Part shown: positions 19,924-30,308 of the stretch, one piece after another | Numbering within the stretch: the stretch's first letter is position 1 | How the letters are laid out: each line of letters begins with the position of its first letter | NCBI RefSeq assembly: GCF_014697615.1 | Contig: NZ_JACJSD010000007.1 | Span: 62,001-126,000 of the forward strand | DNA length: 64,000 nucleotides | From: Nostoc sp. FACHB-280 | GTDB taxonomy: Bacteria > Cyanobacteriota > Cyanobacteriia > Cyanobacteriales > Nostocaceae | Direction: 5' to 3' | The notes under the pieces: generated by a model | The model's input: the letters and a program-made list of their open reading frames with translations, nothing else | Databases searched by the model: none | What the model was told of the DNA's origin: nothing | Program-made: the position numbers and the translations under genes

Positions 19924-20931
19924 ATGGCTGCAACCGACTTCAAAGATTATTATTCAGTTTTGGGAGTTAGTAAGACTGCCAGTCCAGAGGAAATTAAACA
20001 AGCTTTTCGGAAATTAGCCCGAAAGTATCACCCCGATGTTAATCCTGGCAACAAGCAAGCAGAAGCCAATTTTAAAGAAGTCAACGAAGCCTACGAAGTT
20101 TTATCTGACTCAGATAAGCGCCAAAAATATGACCAGTTTGGTCAATATTGGAAACAAGTCGGCCAAGGTTTCCCCGGTGGTGGTGCTGGGGTTGATATGG
20201 GTGGTTTCGACTTCAGCCAATACGGTAGTTTTGATGAGTTTATTAATGAGTTATTAGGCCGCTTTGGTGGTGCGGCTGGTTCTCGTGCGGCTGGTGGTAG
20301 ACAAAGTTACTCTTACCGCACTAGCACAGGTAGACCAGGTGGCGGTTATGGCGGCTTTAACGATTTTGGCTTTCAAGATGCTGGTGCAGGTACAGCCCAA
20401 GATACGGAAGCCATCATTACTTTGACTTTTTTGGAAGCGTTTGCTGGTGTACAAAAGCGGTTTAATTTGGGTAGTGAAACCCTTGATGTCCGCATTCCGG
20501 CTGGTGCTAAACCCGGTAGTCGTTTGCGGGTGCGGGGTAAAGGTCAATTTAACCCCATGACTCAACAACGGGGCGATTTGTATTTAAAAGTGGAACTGCA
20601 ACCTCATTCATTCTTCCAAATTGAAGGTGATAATTTGGTTTGTGAAGTGCCAATTACACCCGATGAAGCAACTTTAGGCGCTTCCATTGATGTACCTACC
20701 CCTGATGGAAATGTGAATGTGAAATTGCCTGCGGGTGTGCGTTCTGGTCAATCTCTGCGTTTACGGGGCAAAGGCTGGCCTTTACCCAAAGGTGGACGTG
20801 GTGATCAATTGGTGAAAGTTGCGATCGCACCACCAAAAGACCTCAGCCCCCAAGAACGCGAATATTATGAAAAAATTCGGGCGATACGTACATATAACCC
20901 CCGCAGTCATTTAAACCAAGTTAAGTTGTAA
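19924..20931 (+). CDS. DnaJ-type (CbpA-like) co-chaperone
   Basis: 335 residues. The J-domain (about 7-72) carries the HPD tripeptide (YHPDVNPG) needed to stimulate Hsp70 ATPase. A Gly-rich linker follows (about 83-155), then two C-terminal substrate-binding beta domains (about 160-320). The four CxxCxGxG zinc repeats of class I DnaJ are absent, so it is a class II (CbpA/DnaJ2-type) protein. A strong AGGAGG lies 8 bp before ATG. It stands alone; no dnaK or grpE is nearby. Confidence 0.93.
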   Translation: MAATDFKDYYSVLGVSKTASPEEIKQAFRKLARKYHPDVNPGNKQAEANFKEVNEAYEVLSDSDKRQKYDQFGQYWKQVGQGFPGGGAGVDMGGFDFSQYGSFDEFINELLGRFGGAAGSRAAGGRQSYSYRTSTGRPGGGYGGFNDFGFQDAGAGTAQDTEAIITLTFLEAFAGVQKRFNLGSETLDVRIPAGAKPGSRLRVRGKGQFNPMTQQRGDLYLKVELQPHSFFQIEGDNLVCEVPITPDEATLGASIDVPTPDGNVNVKLPAGVRSGQSLRLRGKGWPLPKGGRGDQLVKVAIAPPKDLSPQEREYYEKIRAIRTYNPRSHLNQVKL

Positions 20932-21061
20932 TTACGAGTAGGAAGTGGGGAGTCGGGATACTATTTCTGACAGCAACTTAGTATCAAAAGTTGGGGAACA
21001 GATAATTCCCTGTCACCTGTTCTCTTTTACCTGCCTCCTGCCTCCTGCCTTCTGCCTCCTG

Positions 21062-21469
21062 CTAATCTACCCGTTCTGACAGATATCGACCTTTAATTTC
21101 TTGATTGAAAAACTCACCAACAGAGTCAGCATCGTGTAAATCTTCCCAAGTTTCTGGCTCTACTTCCGCATATTGATAGACTGCACCGTTGTGAAATTCT
21201 ACTTGTAAGATGCGATCGCCTTCACTATATCCCACTGCGATCGCCATTGATGAACTGACTGGTAGCATCGCAATCGGTTCTTCCAGCACAGGCAAGGTGA
21301 GCGTTTCTGCCACCATCTCATTCAGGTGTTGTAACCCTTCATAAGCTTGAACTGGTGCAGGAATTTCTAAAAATTCCAGTTCATCACCTCTATCGAGTAA
21401 TAATTGCAAGTATCCGTCAGAATGAGCAATCCCTACTAAACTGCTTAAGTCTATTTTCGATAGCTTCAT
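21062..21469 (-). CDS. KTSC-domain protein
   Basis: 135 residues. The second half has the KTSC pattern: IAVGYSEGDRILQVEF, GAVYQYAEVEPETWEDL and DSVGEFFNQEIKGRY. The conserved KTSC letters are partly replaced (VGYSE in place of the usual Y(D/N) segment, but G-YxY and SxGxxFN are kept). The first 65 residues are a separate small acidic segment. KTSC domains are found alone or next to RNA-binding or lysyl-tRNA-synthetase modules; the function is unknown. It is a single gene with no obvious operon partner. Confidence 0.75.
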   Translation of the reverse strand: MKLSKIDLSSLVGIAHSDGYLQLLLDRGDELEFLEIPAPVQAYEGLQHLNEMVAETLTLPVLEEPIAMLPVSSSMAIAVGYSEGDRILQVEFHNGAVYQYAEVEPETWEDLHDADSVGEFFNQEIKGRYLSERVD

Positions 21470-21606
21470 TAACTTGGCGCTCCTGCTGGTATTGTTGTGC
21501 GTGTGCGATCGGCAAATTATCTTAGTATTTTTGTACTATAAAACCCCTGAGTCGTCAAGTTTCCTCATAATCTCTTCTTAAAACTAGGACTTACGTAGAG
21601 ATACTG

Positions 21607-21676
21607 GGTGTAGGGGTGTGAGGGTATAAGGGTGTCAAGGTTTTGGATACATACACCCTTATACTCCTACACCCTT
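21607..21676. repeat. G/C-strand-biased imperfect inverted repeat
   Basis: GGGTGTAGGGGTGTGAGGGT and the following bases are mirrored by ACACCCTTATACTCCTACAC at 21653-21673, with an 8-base insertion in the left arm. A related G-rich stretch occurs at 19693-19723. It lies between the KTSC gene and the stop of the REC-kinase gene. Confidence 0.6.
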
Positions 21677-23439
21677 TCGCCCCTATAGTTACATTCAGTC
21701 AGCAACGGTAACACCAAGGTAAAACAAATCTCTCTTGGGCGTGATTTCACAAAGATAGAACCGCCCAAGTGTTCTACCAATTTTTTCACCAATGCCAACC
21801 CTAAACCAGTACCACCAGATGTTAAATGTCCGATATTGGGAATGCGGTAGAACTTATCAAAAATCCGAGATAGTTCAGCTTCCGGAATTTCTACACCAGA
21901 ATTAATCACGCAAAGATGGAGGTGATCATTTTGATGGAAAGCAGTGATTGTAATAGTTTCTCCAGCAGGCGTGTACTTACAGGCATTTTTAACTAACTCG
22001 CGCAGAATGCGGCTCAGGCTAGATATATCAGTTGTTAGCAATGGTAAGTCAGGAGGCAATTGAATCTGCACATTCTGATGCTGTTGTTGAGATTGAATAA
22101 TAAATACTTCTATTGTGTAAGGAATCCAATCACCCAAGTTAATCGTCGTAAATTGTAAGGGATAAAACTCAGCATTTAAATACTGCAAATCTAGTAAATC
22201 TTGAATTAGCTGAAGTTCACCTTGGCACTCTTCATGTAAAATTGCCAGATACTGCAATATCTTGGGATTATGGTAATTTAAACTTGTTAATTCCGTTTCT
22301 AGTAATTGAATAAATGATTGAATATTCGCTATGGGATTGCGTAATTCATGAGAGATAGAACAGAGAAAATCATCTTTTAATTGATTGAGTTTTTGTAACT
22401 CTTCAACTTGTGCTTGCACTGCCTGATAAAGTCGAGCTTGACGGAGAGCGATCGCACATTGATTGGCTAACTGTTTGACTAATCTAATTTCCAATTCATC
22501 AAAGGCTTTTGCTGCTGATTTAAACAACCACAAACTCCCTAAAGTTTTTTGATTATCAAAAATTTGACATAATAAAATTGCATATTTTCGCTCAATTTCC
22601 TGTTTGTCATTGAGAAAATACCAGCAAAATTGTGTACTGTGTTTTGTTCGCATTGTTGCGGGAAATTCAACCCAGGTTTTTATTTGCTTAATACAATTAA
22701 TTACACAATCATTCTCACTATTTTTGTGATATTCATAGGCAACAACACAAGTTTTTAAATCATTATTACAAATAGTGGCATAACAACAATCTAGTTCCAA
22801 GCCTACTACCAACTCTGCCACCGCTGCTTGCCAAATATTCTTCTCATCTAAACTGTCACGAACTATATCTGTAATCCGTTTTAATCTTGCTTCAAACTCT
22901 AGGGATCTTTGTAATTCCGCAGTTCTTTGGATAATTTGTTGTTCAAAACATTGATTAAGTTCTTGCAAAGCTGCTTGGGCTTGTTGACGTTCTTGAATTT
23001 CTTGCTGTAAGCGTTGGTTTTGAGCCAGCAGCATTTTTCGCTGCTCATAAATAATCAGTTGGTTCTGCACCCGCGCTAACACTTCCGACTCTTGAAAAGG
23101 TTTAGTAATATAATCGACACCACCTAGTTCAAAGGCTTTAATTTTATCTGTAATTTGGTCTAACGCACTAATAAAAATTATAGGAATATTAGCAGTTTTT
23201 GGGTATAACTTTAATTGCTGACATACTTCATAACCATTAATTTCTGGCATGTTAATATCCAGTAAAATTAAATCAGGTGGTTCTATTTGGGCAGCCTGAA
23301 TTGCAATTTTACCACTGACAGTTTTTTTAACCTTAAAACCGTGGTTTTCTAGGATTTTCGCTAACAAACGTAAATTATCTGGTGTGTCATCAATTAGCAA
23401 AATCAAAGCAGAATCAATTGTCAATCTAGATAAAGACAT
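21667..23439 (-). CDS. Receiver-GAF-histidine kinase
   Basis: 590 residues. An N-terminal receiver (LILLIDDTPDNLRLL, phospho-Asp in LILLDINMPEINGYE, Lys in DYITKPF) is followed by a coiled coil (about 130-180), a GAF-like domain (about 190-335), HisKA (H at about 363 in SHELRNPIANIQ) and HATPase (GTGLGLALVKKLVEHLGGSI). A receiver placed before a kinase core is typical of cyanobacterial relay kinases. It starts 45 bp downstream of the phytochrome gene on the same strand, so the two are probably one transcript, and its receiver is a natural target of the phytochrome kinase or its partner phosphotransferase. Confidence 0.93.
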   Translation of the reverse strand: MSLSRLTIDSALILLIDDTPDNLRLLAKILENHGFKVKKTVSGKIAIQAAQIEPPDLILLDINMPEINGYEVCQQLKLYPKTANIPIIFISALDQITDKIKAFELGGVDYITKPFQESEVLARVQNQLIIYEQRKMLLAQNQRLQQEIQERQQAQAALQELNQCFEQQIIQRTAELQRSLEFEARLKRITDIVRDSLDEKNIWQAAVAELVVGLELDCCYATICNNDLKTCVVAYEYHKNSENDCVINCIKQIKTWVEFPATMRTKHSTQFCWYFLNDKQEIERKYAILLCQIFDNQKTLGSLWLFKSAAKAFDELEIRLVKQLANQCAIALRQARLYQAVQAQVEELQKLNQLKDDFLCSISHELRNPIANIQSFIQLLETELTSLNYHNPKILQYLAILHEECQGELQLIQDLLDLQYLNAEFYPLQFTTINLGDWIPYTIEVFIIQSQQQHQNVQIQLPPDLPLLTTDISSLSRILRELVKNACKYTPAGETITITAFHQNDHLHLCVINSGVEIPEAELSRIFDKFYRIPNIGHLTSGGTGLGLALVKKLVEHLGGSIFVKSRPREICFTLVLPLLTECNYRGERV

Positions 23440-23484
23440 AATTTATTAGTTTAGTTTTCTTTAATTATGAGGTGCTAATATTGT

Positions 23485-26460
23485 TTAATTTAAAACATTT
23501 TTGAGCAAATTAATAATTGTTTCTAAATGAAAGTTATCAACTAAATCTTTTAAAGCCTCTGCAAGTTGATGTTTATTAACAGGAATTTCTTGGAAAAGTT
23601 GATAAAGTTTTTCCTCATCAATAATTAATGCAGCTTCATAAACCTGAGCAAGCCAATTTGCTGGCATATCTGCTAAATCAGATGATGTTATTTTTTGCAA
23701 TTGATGTTTGGAATCTGGTAATTTGTGCTGATGATTTTCAGCATAAACATAACGTACACCGAGATATTGTGCCATTTTCTCCAAGAGAATTGTTTCTTCA
23801 AAAGGTTTAGCCACAAAATCATCACAGCCTATTTGTAAAATAACTTCTCTATCTTCGGCAAAAGCACTGGCAGTTAACGCGATAATTGCTAAAACTTTAT
23901 TTTGAGTATGAGCGCGAATTTGCTTAGTTGCTTCATAACCATTCATCACAGGCATTTGTATATCCATTAAAATTAGATGGGGTTGCCAAGCTTTGCAGAT
24001 ATCAACAGCCATCAAACCATTTTCCGCTGCACAAACCTCAAAACCAACAGATTTCAGCAGTTTTACCATTAATTGGCGATTTTCTAAAACATCCTCAACA
24101 ATTAAAATTCTGTATCTAGGTTGACCAGGTTCTAAACCAACAATGCGCCTAGTAACCTGTGTAACAGGTAAAACATCCAATTTCTCAGCGATAGTCATCT
24201 GTATGCTACAAGTAAAAGTTGCACCTTGGCCTAAGATACTCTGAGCGCGTACATCACCGCCCATTAATCTGGCAAACTGGCGACTAATGGCTAGTCCCAA
24301 GCCTGTACCTTGCATAAATTGTCTTCCACCTTTAGCCTGTGCAAATGCTTCAAAAATTAACTCTAAATCTTCACTGGCAATTCCAGGGCCAGTATCTTCT
24401 ACCACAAATTTTACAGTTACCTTGCCGGATTGTTTGGCATATTCAGCATAGGAAACTCGCAGCGCCACATAACCAACCACTGTAAATTTAATGGCATTGC
24501 CCAGTAAGTTAATTAATATTTGTCGCAGCTTACCTTCATCACCATAAACATATTGATTTACCTCTGGACTAAACTCAGTAATGATGTTGATTCCTTTATC
24601 GGAAGCTTTGAGGGCAAACATTTCTTGAATTGATAAAATTAACCGATACAAGTCGAAGTAACTTTCATTTAAAGTGAGTTGACCAGCTTCAATTTTTGAC
24701 ATTTCTAAAACATCATTAATTAAAGCTAATAAATGTTCACCACTATGACTAATAATGTCTAGATGTTCTTGGTCGTTTTGCGATAAAGAACTATTACGAT
24801 TCATAATTTGGGTGAAACCTAAGATGGCATTGAGTGGTGTACGCAATTCATGACTCATCTTGGCTAAAAACTGACTTTTAGCACGGTTAGCAATTTCTGC
24901 TTGTTCAGCTGCTTGCTGAAGCGCCACATGAGAAAATTCTAAAGCTGCTAACATCAAGTTATTTTTCATTTCCTGTGCAACTTCAATTTCAAATGCTTGC
25001 CAGGGGTAAGATTTATCTTTTACTGTTTGTTTCCAATGTTCAAATGATTTGCGAGGAGTAAGATGTAACCTATTATCAGTAGCTATAGAAATTGATGTTT
25101 GAGGATTTCCCGCCCAATTCACAGTTTGGACTTGCTCTGGTCGTAACCAAATAATATGATAAGACCTTTGATTCAGAAAAATTGAAATGGCGAGGAGACC
25201 ACTAACTTTATTTTTAAATTTTCTGGCAATGGGGTAGATTTCTGGTAAGGAGTCAGTATAAAAAATTTCTTGACGGTTTTGCTCAGAAAGCCAACTTATC
25301 AGCTTTCTCATATCACTTTCTGAAGGAGTTTGGCCAATTAAAGTTAATTGTTCTTCTAATAAGATGGCTACACCTTGAGCTTGCACTAAGTTTAATAAAT
25401 TAGATTCGTTGCGTTTAAAGACATTGCCAATGTAGTCTAATTCATTAGATAAGGCTTGTCTGAGTTGTTCTTGAATTATTTTAACTTGTTGGCGATAAAA
25501 ATTTAGTTCTTTTTCTTGCTGATTGAGTAATTGAATTGAAGCAAATTGACCAATAAATTCACAAATTTTGCGAATTTCATAATCAACATTTTGAGGTGTA
25601 TAATGGTGACAAGCAATCATCCCCCAAAGCTGATTTTGATTGACAAGGGAGATACACAGAGTTGCTGTTACACCCATATTATGTAAGTATTCTAGATGCC
25701 AGTGTGAAACACTTCTTAAGGTTACTGTACTTAAATCTAAGCTTAGATGAGACGGAATTAATTTAACTGGCTGATAATTGATATCTGGAATTAATCGTAA
25801 ACATTTTTTGGTGTAAAGTTGTCTAGCTTGGGCGGGAATATCGGAAGCAGGATAATGTAAGTCTAAATAACTTTCGAGATGATTGAGCTTATCTTCTGCA
25901 ATCACAACTCCACTGTAATCGGCTTCTAATTTATAGAGCATCACCCGGTCAAAGTGAGTAATTTTTCTCACTTCTTTGACGATAATTTGAAATAGTTCTA
26001 AGGAATTTCTAGCAGTGGTTAGCTGGGAAACTGTTTGTTCTAAAAGATGACAATATCCCAGGAATGGACTGCTTTGTGTATGGGAACGTGGTTCTAACTC
26101 TAAGATCAGAAAATTTTGCGATCGCTGTATAGTTCCAAGATAAAATTTCTGCCTATTTTCTCCATGAAATTGGTGCAGTTCAGGTTTTAATTCCAACAAA
26201 TGAACAAACGGAAATATTTCTTGTTGCAGAGAATCAATAATTGATTGGACTTGTTCTGTGGCGAAGAGAAAATTTAAATTATGCCCAATTAAATCGGTTG
26301 CAGAAATCCCAAAAAATTCATTTGTATTTTCACTAGCTTGTAGAATCTTCAGGTGGGGTAATTCTAAAGCTAACAGGACACCAAATGGTTGAATATAACC
26401 CGGCAGATTAATTAGTTCCTGATCACAGTCCATGATAGTAATCGTATCGGAATCGCTCAT
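23485..26460 (-). CDS. Bacteriophytochrome hybrid histidine kinase (biliverdin type)
   Basis: 991 residues. A complete photosensory core is seen: PAS (1-115), GAF (about 140-310) with [12 protein letters not shown] and [14 protein letters not shown], and PHY with the tongue motif PRKSFEHW. The Cys used by cyanobacterial Cph1 for phycocyanobilin (the C of HCEYL) is Leu here, while an N-terminal Cys12 sits just before [12 protein letters not shown], exactly where bacteriophytochromes bind biliverdin. HisKA (H at about 535, [14 protein letters not shown]), HATPase ([18 protein letters not shown]) and a receiver ([32 protein letters not shown]; from about 783) follow, with a C-terminal extension of about 90 residues that is probably helical. 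It should be a red/far-red sensor. Confidence 0.95.
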   Translation of the reverse strand: MSDSDTITIMDCDQELINLPGYIQPFGVLLALELPHLKILQASENTNEFFGISATDLIGHNLNFLFATEQVQSIIDSLQQEIFPFVHLLELKPELHQFHGENRQKFYLGTIQRSQNFLILELEPRSHTQSSPFLGYCHLLEQTVSQLTTARNSLELFQIIVKEVRKITHFDRVMLYKLEADYSGVVIAEDKLNHLESYLDLHYPASDIPAQARQLYTKKCLRLIPDINYQPVKLIPSHLSLDLSTVTLRSVSHWHLEYLHNMGVTATLCISLVNQNQLWGMIACHHYTPQNVDYEIRKICEFIGQFASIQLLNQQEKELNFYRQQVKIIQEQLRQALSNELDYIGNVFKRNESNLLNLVQAQGVAILLEEQLTLIGQTPSESDMRKLISWLSEQNRQEIFYTDSLPEIYPIARKFKNKVSGLLAISIFLNQRSYHIIWLRPEQVQTVNWAGNPQTSISIATDNRLHLTPRKSFEHWKQTVKDKSYPWQAFEIEVAQEMKNNLMLAALEFSHVALQQAAEQAEIANRAKSQFLAKMSHELRTPLNAILGFTQIMNRNSSLSQNDQEHLDIISHSGEHLLALINDVLEMSKIEAGQLTLNESYFDLYRLILSIQEMFALKASDKGINIITEFSPEVNQYVYGDEGKLRQILINLLGNAIKFTVVGYVALRVSYAEYAKQSGKVTVKFVVEDTGPGIASEDLELIFEAFAQAKGGRQFMQGTGLGLAISRQFARLMGGDVRAQSILGQGATFTCSIQMTIAEKLDVLPVTQVTRRIVGLEPGQPRYRILIVEDVLENRQLMVKLLKSVGFEVCAAENGLMAVDICKAWQPHLILMDIQMPVMNGYEATKQIRAHTQNKVLAIIALTASAFAEDREVILQIGCDDFVAKPFEETILLEKMAQYLGVRYVYAENHQHKLPDSKHQLQKITSSDLADMPANWLAQVYEAALIIDEEKLYQLFQEIPVNKHQLAEALKDLVDNFHLETIINLLKNVLN

Positions 26461-26835
26461 TGGAAAATTTTAATATTTGTTTTTTACAAAAATTTAGCTA
26501 TCAAAAAAGATATCTTATATAAATGTTGTTCAGTCCAGACTGTAGTCAGACAGAGGCTAAATGAGGAACTACAACAGTTCAGCTTGCTGGCGTAGTGTTT
26601 TATCTACTATGTAAGTTGGGAAAGATGTTTTTCATACTGAGCTAGGATAAATTTTGTTGTTCAGTGAAAAATTGTATGATTAAATCAGTTATTTTTACAT
26701 ATAATATTTATCCCAAAAATATTTTAGTGATAAAAGTTTGGTAATTGCGATCGCTCCCGCAATACAAATAATAAAAGAGCGCATATCTATATATATGCGC
26801 TCTACAAGGAGAGAAGATTGGTAGTGAAAAGAAAT
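26461..26835. other. Intergenic region: phytochrome promoter and amylase terminator
   Basis: 375 bp, AT-rich, no ORF. The part next to 26460 should be the 5' region of the phytochrome gene. The hairpin at 26776-26803 ends the amylase transcript. Confidence 0.6.
26776..26803 (-). terminator. Terminator of the amylase gene
   Basis: A perfect 11-bp stem, AGAGCGCATAT / ATATGCGCTCT, with a 6-nt loop. On the minus strand it is followed by TTTATTATTTG. It lies 33 bp beyond the amylase stop. Confidence 0.75.
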
Positions 26836-28671
26836 TTATTCGTAAATGACAAACCCAGCCGCAGGTACAGTAATTTTCACAGCTTTACCATTCCTGGCTG
26901 CAATTTTCACCTTTTGTCCGACTTGTTGTTTATCGGTAGAGTAAATGCAAGTCAGGAAATCACCTTCTTTGTGTAATTCGTTATCAATAGTCACCCAAGC
27001 TTCACGAGGTTGATAATAGTCGGTATTGATAGCGGCGACTATTTCTTGGTCGCTGAGAATACGAGACCAAGGAACAACAGAACGAATTTCGTTACCAATG
27101 ATTTGGGGTAAGCCAAAGTTTACGCCATCACCAGAAATGGGACGAAGATATTGACGACCACGACTTAAAGCTTTTTTCTCGCTTCTAATTTTGAGAATTT
27201 GGGAGATTTCTTGATAGATATAATTGTCTTCGTTAAAGAAGTGAACGCCTCTAGTACCAAATGCGCCGAACTCACCGCCGAACATAGACTCGCGCAAATA
27301 GCGATCGCTATCTCCATGTCCATCAAAACCTTGTTCTGTACCATAATAAATACAAGGGATACCCAGCGTTAAAGCGTTGAGTGCTAAAGCATTCAGTACT
27401 ACTTTTGTAGCGTCTTTATCTGCACAGAATCTTGCTTTGTTTTGTCCTTTACGTACTTGGTCATGGTCGTCGAACATCGTCACGACCTTATCTCTAAACC
27501 AAATGTGAGATTCTTTCTGCACCAGTAAAGAATTACGAAATAAACTAAAGTAATCTCTAGGGTTACGATATCCTTTAACCAAATATTCCAGTTTGTCAGG
27601 AATCTCATCAATACCTAAAGCAGCATCTAAACCTGTCTCTTCTAAAGTTTCAAATGCTCTCCTTCTTCCGCCAGTAATTTCACCAAGCAAAAAGAATCTT
27701 TCTTTACCAATGCTTTGAGCAAACTCATGAATCATCGAAGCAAAAATGCGCGTTGCACCTTTATCCATGTGTTTGACAGTATCAATGCGGAAACCATCAA
27801 TATCTGCATAGGCTATCCAATATTTATACACCTGAGCCAGATATTTGAGCGAAGGAGATGGTACATAATCATCCAGTCCACCAAAACCATGATGAATATC
27901 TTTTAAATCCTCAAAGTCTCCTTCTAAAAATTCTGGATAGCCATCCCAATTTCTAATACGTCCTTTTTGAGTATATAAAGATGGATCTTGAAATTCTACA
28001 GGCCAAATTGCATCATTTTCTTGAGGCCAAGTTGCAGGCTTGTTGGGGTCTGTTTTGCGGAATGGGATGCTAGGTTTACCTGTTGCGTCATTAAAACCTT
28101 TGACTTGATAGGGTGTACCATTGTAATTAACATTACCAGCTTCGTAACTAAAAATATTCCCAGAATGGTTGAGGATAATATCTAAAATTACATAGATACC
28201 ATTGGCATGAGCCGTTTGCACTAACTCTTGCAAATCTTCACCACTACCGAATTTAGGGTTAATTTCTAAGAAATCTTGAATACCGTAGCCGTGATATGTT
28301 TCTTGAAAAGATACCTGTTTAAAAATGGGACTAATCCAAATAGCAGATACGCCCAACCGCTTCAAGTATCCGACTTTACTAGTTAGTCCTTTAAGATTAC
28401 CACCAACGTATTTTACACCCGCCTCACGCCAACGTTCTGCGCCTTCTGGCGTGCGGGTAGCATTATTTTGATCACCTGCAAATAAGGGAGTTACACCATT
28501 AGAGACAATCTTGCCCAAATTATCTTTATATCCATTCTCCTTACCATCAGAAAATCGGTCGAGCATCATAAAATAAAACACTTGGTCTTCCCAAGCATTG
28601 GGAGATGGATAAAATGTTTTATTGGCGGTATAAGCAGCTAAATTAAGTTGTGATAGTTGTTTGATTGCCAT
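26836..28671 (-). CDS. Alpha-amylase family glycoside hydrolase (GH13)
   Basis: 611 residues, no signal peptide, so probably cytoplasmic. GH13 regions are in order: ILDIILNHSG (region I), DGFRIDTVKHMD with the nucleophile Asp (region II), LLGEITGG with the acid/base Glu (region III) and VTMFDDHDQVRKG with the transition-state Asp (region IV). The C-terminal beta domain follows. The N-terminus (YPSPNAWEDQVFYFMMLDRFSDG) is typical of amylases and cyclodextrinase-like enzymes acting on alpha-1,4-glucans, so a role in glycogen or maltodextrin breakdown is likely. It is transcribed alone with its own terminator. Confidence 0.93.
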   Translation of the reverse strand: MAIKQLSQLNLAAYTANKTFYPSPNAWEDQVFYFMMLDRFSDGKENGYKDNLGKIVSNGVTPLFAGDQNNATRTPEGAERWREAGVKYVGGNLKGLTSKVGYLKRLGVSAIWISPIFKQVSFQETYHGYGIQDFLEINPKFGSGEDLQELVQTAHANGIYVILDIILNHSGNIFSYEAGNVNYNGTPYQVKGFNDATGKPSIPFRKTDPNKPATWPQENDAIWPVEFQDPSLYTQKGRIRNWDGYPEFLEGDFEDLKDIHHGFGGLDDYVPSPSLKYLAQVYKYWIAYADIDGFRIDTVKHMDKGATRIFASMIHEFAQSIGKERFFLLGEITGGRRRAFETLEETGLDAALGIDEIPDKLEYLVKGYRNPRDYFSLFRNSLLVQKESHIWFRDKVVTMFDDHDQVRKGQNKARFCADKDATKVVLNALALNALTLGIPCIYYGTEQGFDGHGDSDRYLRESMFGGEFGAFGTRGVHFFNEDNYIYQEISQILKIRSEKKALSRGRQYLRPISGDGVNFGLPQIIGNEIRSVVPWSRILSDQEIVAAINTDYYQPREAWVTIDNELHKEGDFLTCIYSTDKQQVGQKVKIAARNGKAVKITVPAAGFVIYE

Positions 28672-28807
28672 TTCCGTATTCTCAGATTAATGACTGAAAT
28701 AATTGCTGTGTGGATACGGAAAGCTACAAAACTCAATTTTTAAATTCCGGATAAATTGTCAGTTCTTGATGATGTGATGGCTGTGGGATGAATAGCAGTA
28801 ATTTCGA

Positions 28808-28958
28808 TATATAGCAATCCTAAATTATTTGTAAAATTCTCTTTCTTCTCTTTATTCTTCTTCTTTGTGTCCTTTGCGTCCTACCCTGCGGGAAGCCGCT
28901 AACGCGTCTATGCGGTTCGTTATAAAGAATATTTTTTACAACTCAGATAGGATTGCTA
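28808..28958. repeat. MITE-like element B, copy 1 (about 150 bp)
   Basis: Ends are TAGCAATCCTA (28812-28822) and its exact reverse complement TAGGATTGCTA (28948-28958). The interior includes CTACCCTGCGGGAAGCCGCT and GCGGTTCGTTATAAAGAATA. Nearly the whole element is repeated in inverse orientation at 61793-61947. It has no coding capacity, and sits 12 bp after the end of the BioF-like gene. Confidence 0.85.
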
Positions 28959-28970
28959 CAGCAGGTAAAC

Positions 28971-30146
28971 TCACAGATGAGGAAGAATACTTTTTAATGC
29001 AGTGACTAATGCTTCTATATGCTTTGTTTGATGGGTAGCCATGACAGAGATTCTGATGCGACTGGTTGGGACAGTGGGTGGACGAATTGCAGGGGCAAAA
29101 ATACCTGCATCTTTGAGGTGCTTACCAACGCGGAGTGCATCAGTTGGACTAGGTAATTGAAAACAAAGTATGGGTGATTCTGTTGGTAATAACTTTAGTT
29201 GGGGTAATTGCTGCTGCATCAGATTTTTGAGGTAATCGACATTACGCCACAATTGCATTCGCCTTTGGGGTTCTTGTTGGATAATCTCAACTGCGGCTAA
29301 AGCTGCGGCGGTATCGGCTGGGGAAAGTCCGGTGGTGTAAATCCAAGTCGGGGCGCGATTGCGTAAAAAATCAATTAAGTGAGTATTACCAGCAACATAA
29401 CCGCCTAAACTACCTAAAGCTTTGCTTAAAGTGCCAATTTGAATTAACTGCTTACCAGTACAGCCAAAAAATTCCACACACCCCGCGCCAGTTTGACCCA
29501 TGACCCCAGTTGCGTGAGCTTCATCAACTAGCAGCATACAGTTAAATTCTTCAGCGATCGCTAACAATGTTGGCAAAGGGCATAAATCGCCATCCATACT
29601 AAAGACGCTATCGGTAATGATTAGACAACGACGGTAGTTTTGCCGTTGTTGGCTGAGTAGGGTTTTTAAAGCAACAACATCACAATGGGGATATTCTGTG
29701 ATGGTTGCCCCACTGAGAATGGCACCATTTTTTAGGCTGGAATGATTGTACTGGTCAGAAAGAATTAAATCACGTTTCCCAACAACAGCTGCGATCGCTC
29801 CTAAGTTTGCCAGATATCCTGAACTAAAGACAATCGCATCTTCAGTTTGTTTGAGAGATGCGATCGCTTTTTCTAAATCTCTGTGTAATTGTCGATGTCC
29901 ACTGAGTAACCGAGAACCTGTACTCCCAGTGCCAAATTCACTAGTGGCGGCTATAGCAGCAGCAATTAACCTTTCATCCCCAGCCAAGCCCAAATAATCA
30001 TTACTGGCAAAATTAATCACCTCTCGCCCCGCCAAAATCACCGTCGCACCAGGGCGATCGCTTAAAGTTTGTACTGCACGATACCAGTCCGCCCGATGGA
30101 TGGTTGCTAATGATTCTTCTATCCAAGCATAAGGGTCTGGTGTCAT
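28971..30146 (-). CDS. bioF: 8-amino-7-oxononanoate synthase-like PLP enzyme (BioF family)
   Basis: 391 residues from ATG at 30146 ([13 protein letters not shown]). A longer reading frame exists but its first 34 residues (SPLSPLSPL...) are translated from a tandem (GACAAGGGA)n repeat and are not credible. Fold-type-I PLP motifs include [28 protein letters not shown] with the PLP-ring Asp/His, and [16 protein letters not shown] with the Schiff-base Lys. The family condenses pimeloyl-ACP/CoA with alanine in biotin synthesis; related alpha-oxoamine synthases use other acyl donors. No other bio genes are nearby, so the biotin role rests on similarity. Confidence 0.87.
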   Translation of the reverse strand: MTPDPYAWIEESLATIHRADWYRAVQTLSDRPGATVILAGREVINFASNDYLGLAGDERLIAAAIAATSEFGTGSTGSRLLSGHRQLHRDLEKAIASLKQTEDAIVFSSGYLANLGAIAAVVGKRDLILSDQYNHSSLKNGAILSGATITEYPHCDVVALKTLLSQQRQNYRRCLIITDSVFSMDGDLCPLPTLLAIAEEFNCMLLVDEAHATGVMGQTGAGCVEFFGCTGKQLIQIGTLSKALGSLGGYVAGNTHLIDFLRNRAPTWIYTTGLSPADTAAALAAVEIIQQEPQRRMQLWRNVDYLKNLMQQQLPQLKLLPTESPILCFQLPSPTDALRVGKHLKDAGIFAPAIRPPTVPTSRIRISVMATHQTKHIEALVTALKSILPHL

Positions 30147-30186
30147 AAGGGGCTTTTGATTACAAAGATATAGTATCACTTTGTAG

Positions 30187-30305
30187 GCAGGGGGCGGGGA
30201 GCAGGGGGACAAGGGAGACAAGGGTGACAAGGGAGACAAGGGAGACAAGGGAGTAATCTTTCTACCTTGTCTACCCCCTCAACCTTGTCTATCCCCACTC
30301 AGCAC
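30187..30305. repeat. Compound repeat (GACAAGGGA)n plus STRR, inverted copy of 12959-13090
   Basis: Five to six GACAAGGG units, then GTAATCTTTCTACCTTGTCT, a CCCCCTCAACCTTGTCTA unit and CACTCAGCACT. Its reverse complement matches the module order at 12959-13090. It lies upstream of the BioF-like gene and creates a spurious N-terminal extension in that frame. Confidence 0.8.
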
Positions 30306-30308
30306 TCC

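Noticed and set aside
30147-30248. N-terminal extension of the BioF-like protein (SPLSPLSPL)
   Set aside because: It is translated tandem repeat; the family start is at ATG 30146.
30187-30260. Tandem GACAAGGG array as a CRISPR
   Set aside because: Units are 9-10 bp and contiguous, without spacers or cas genes.
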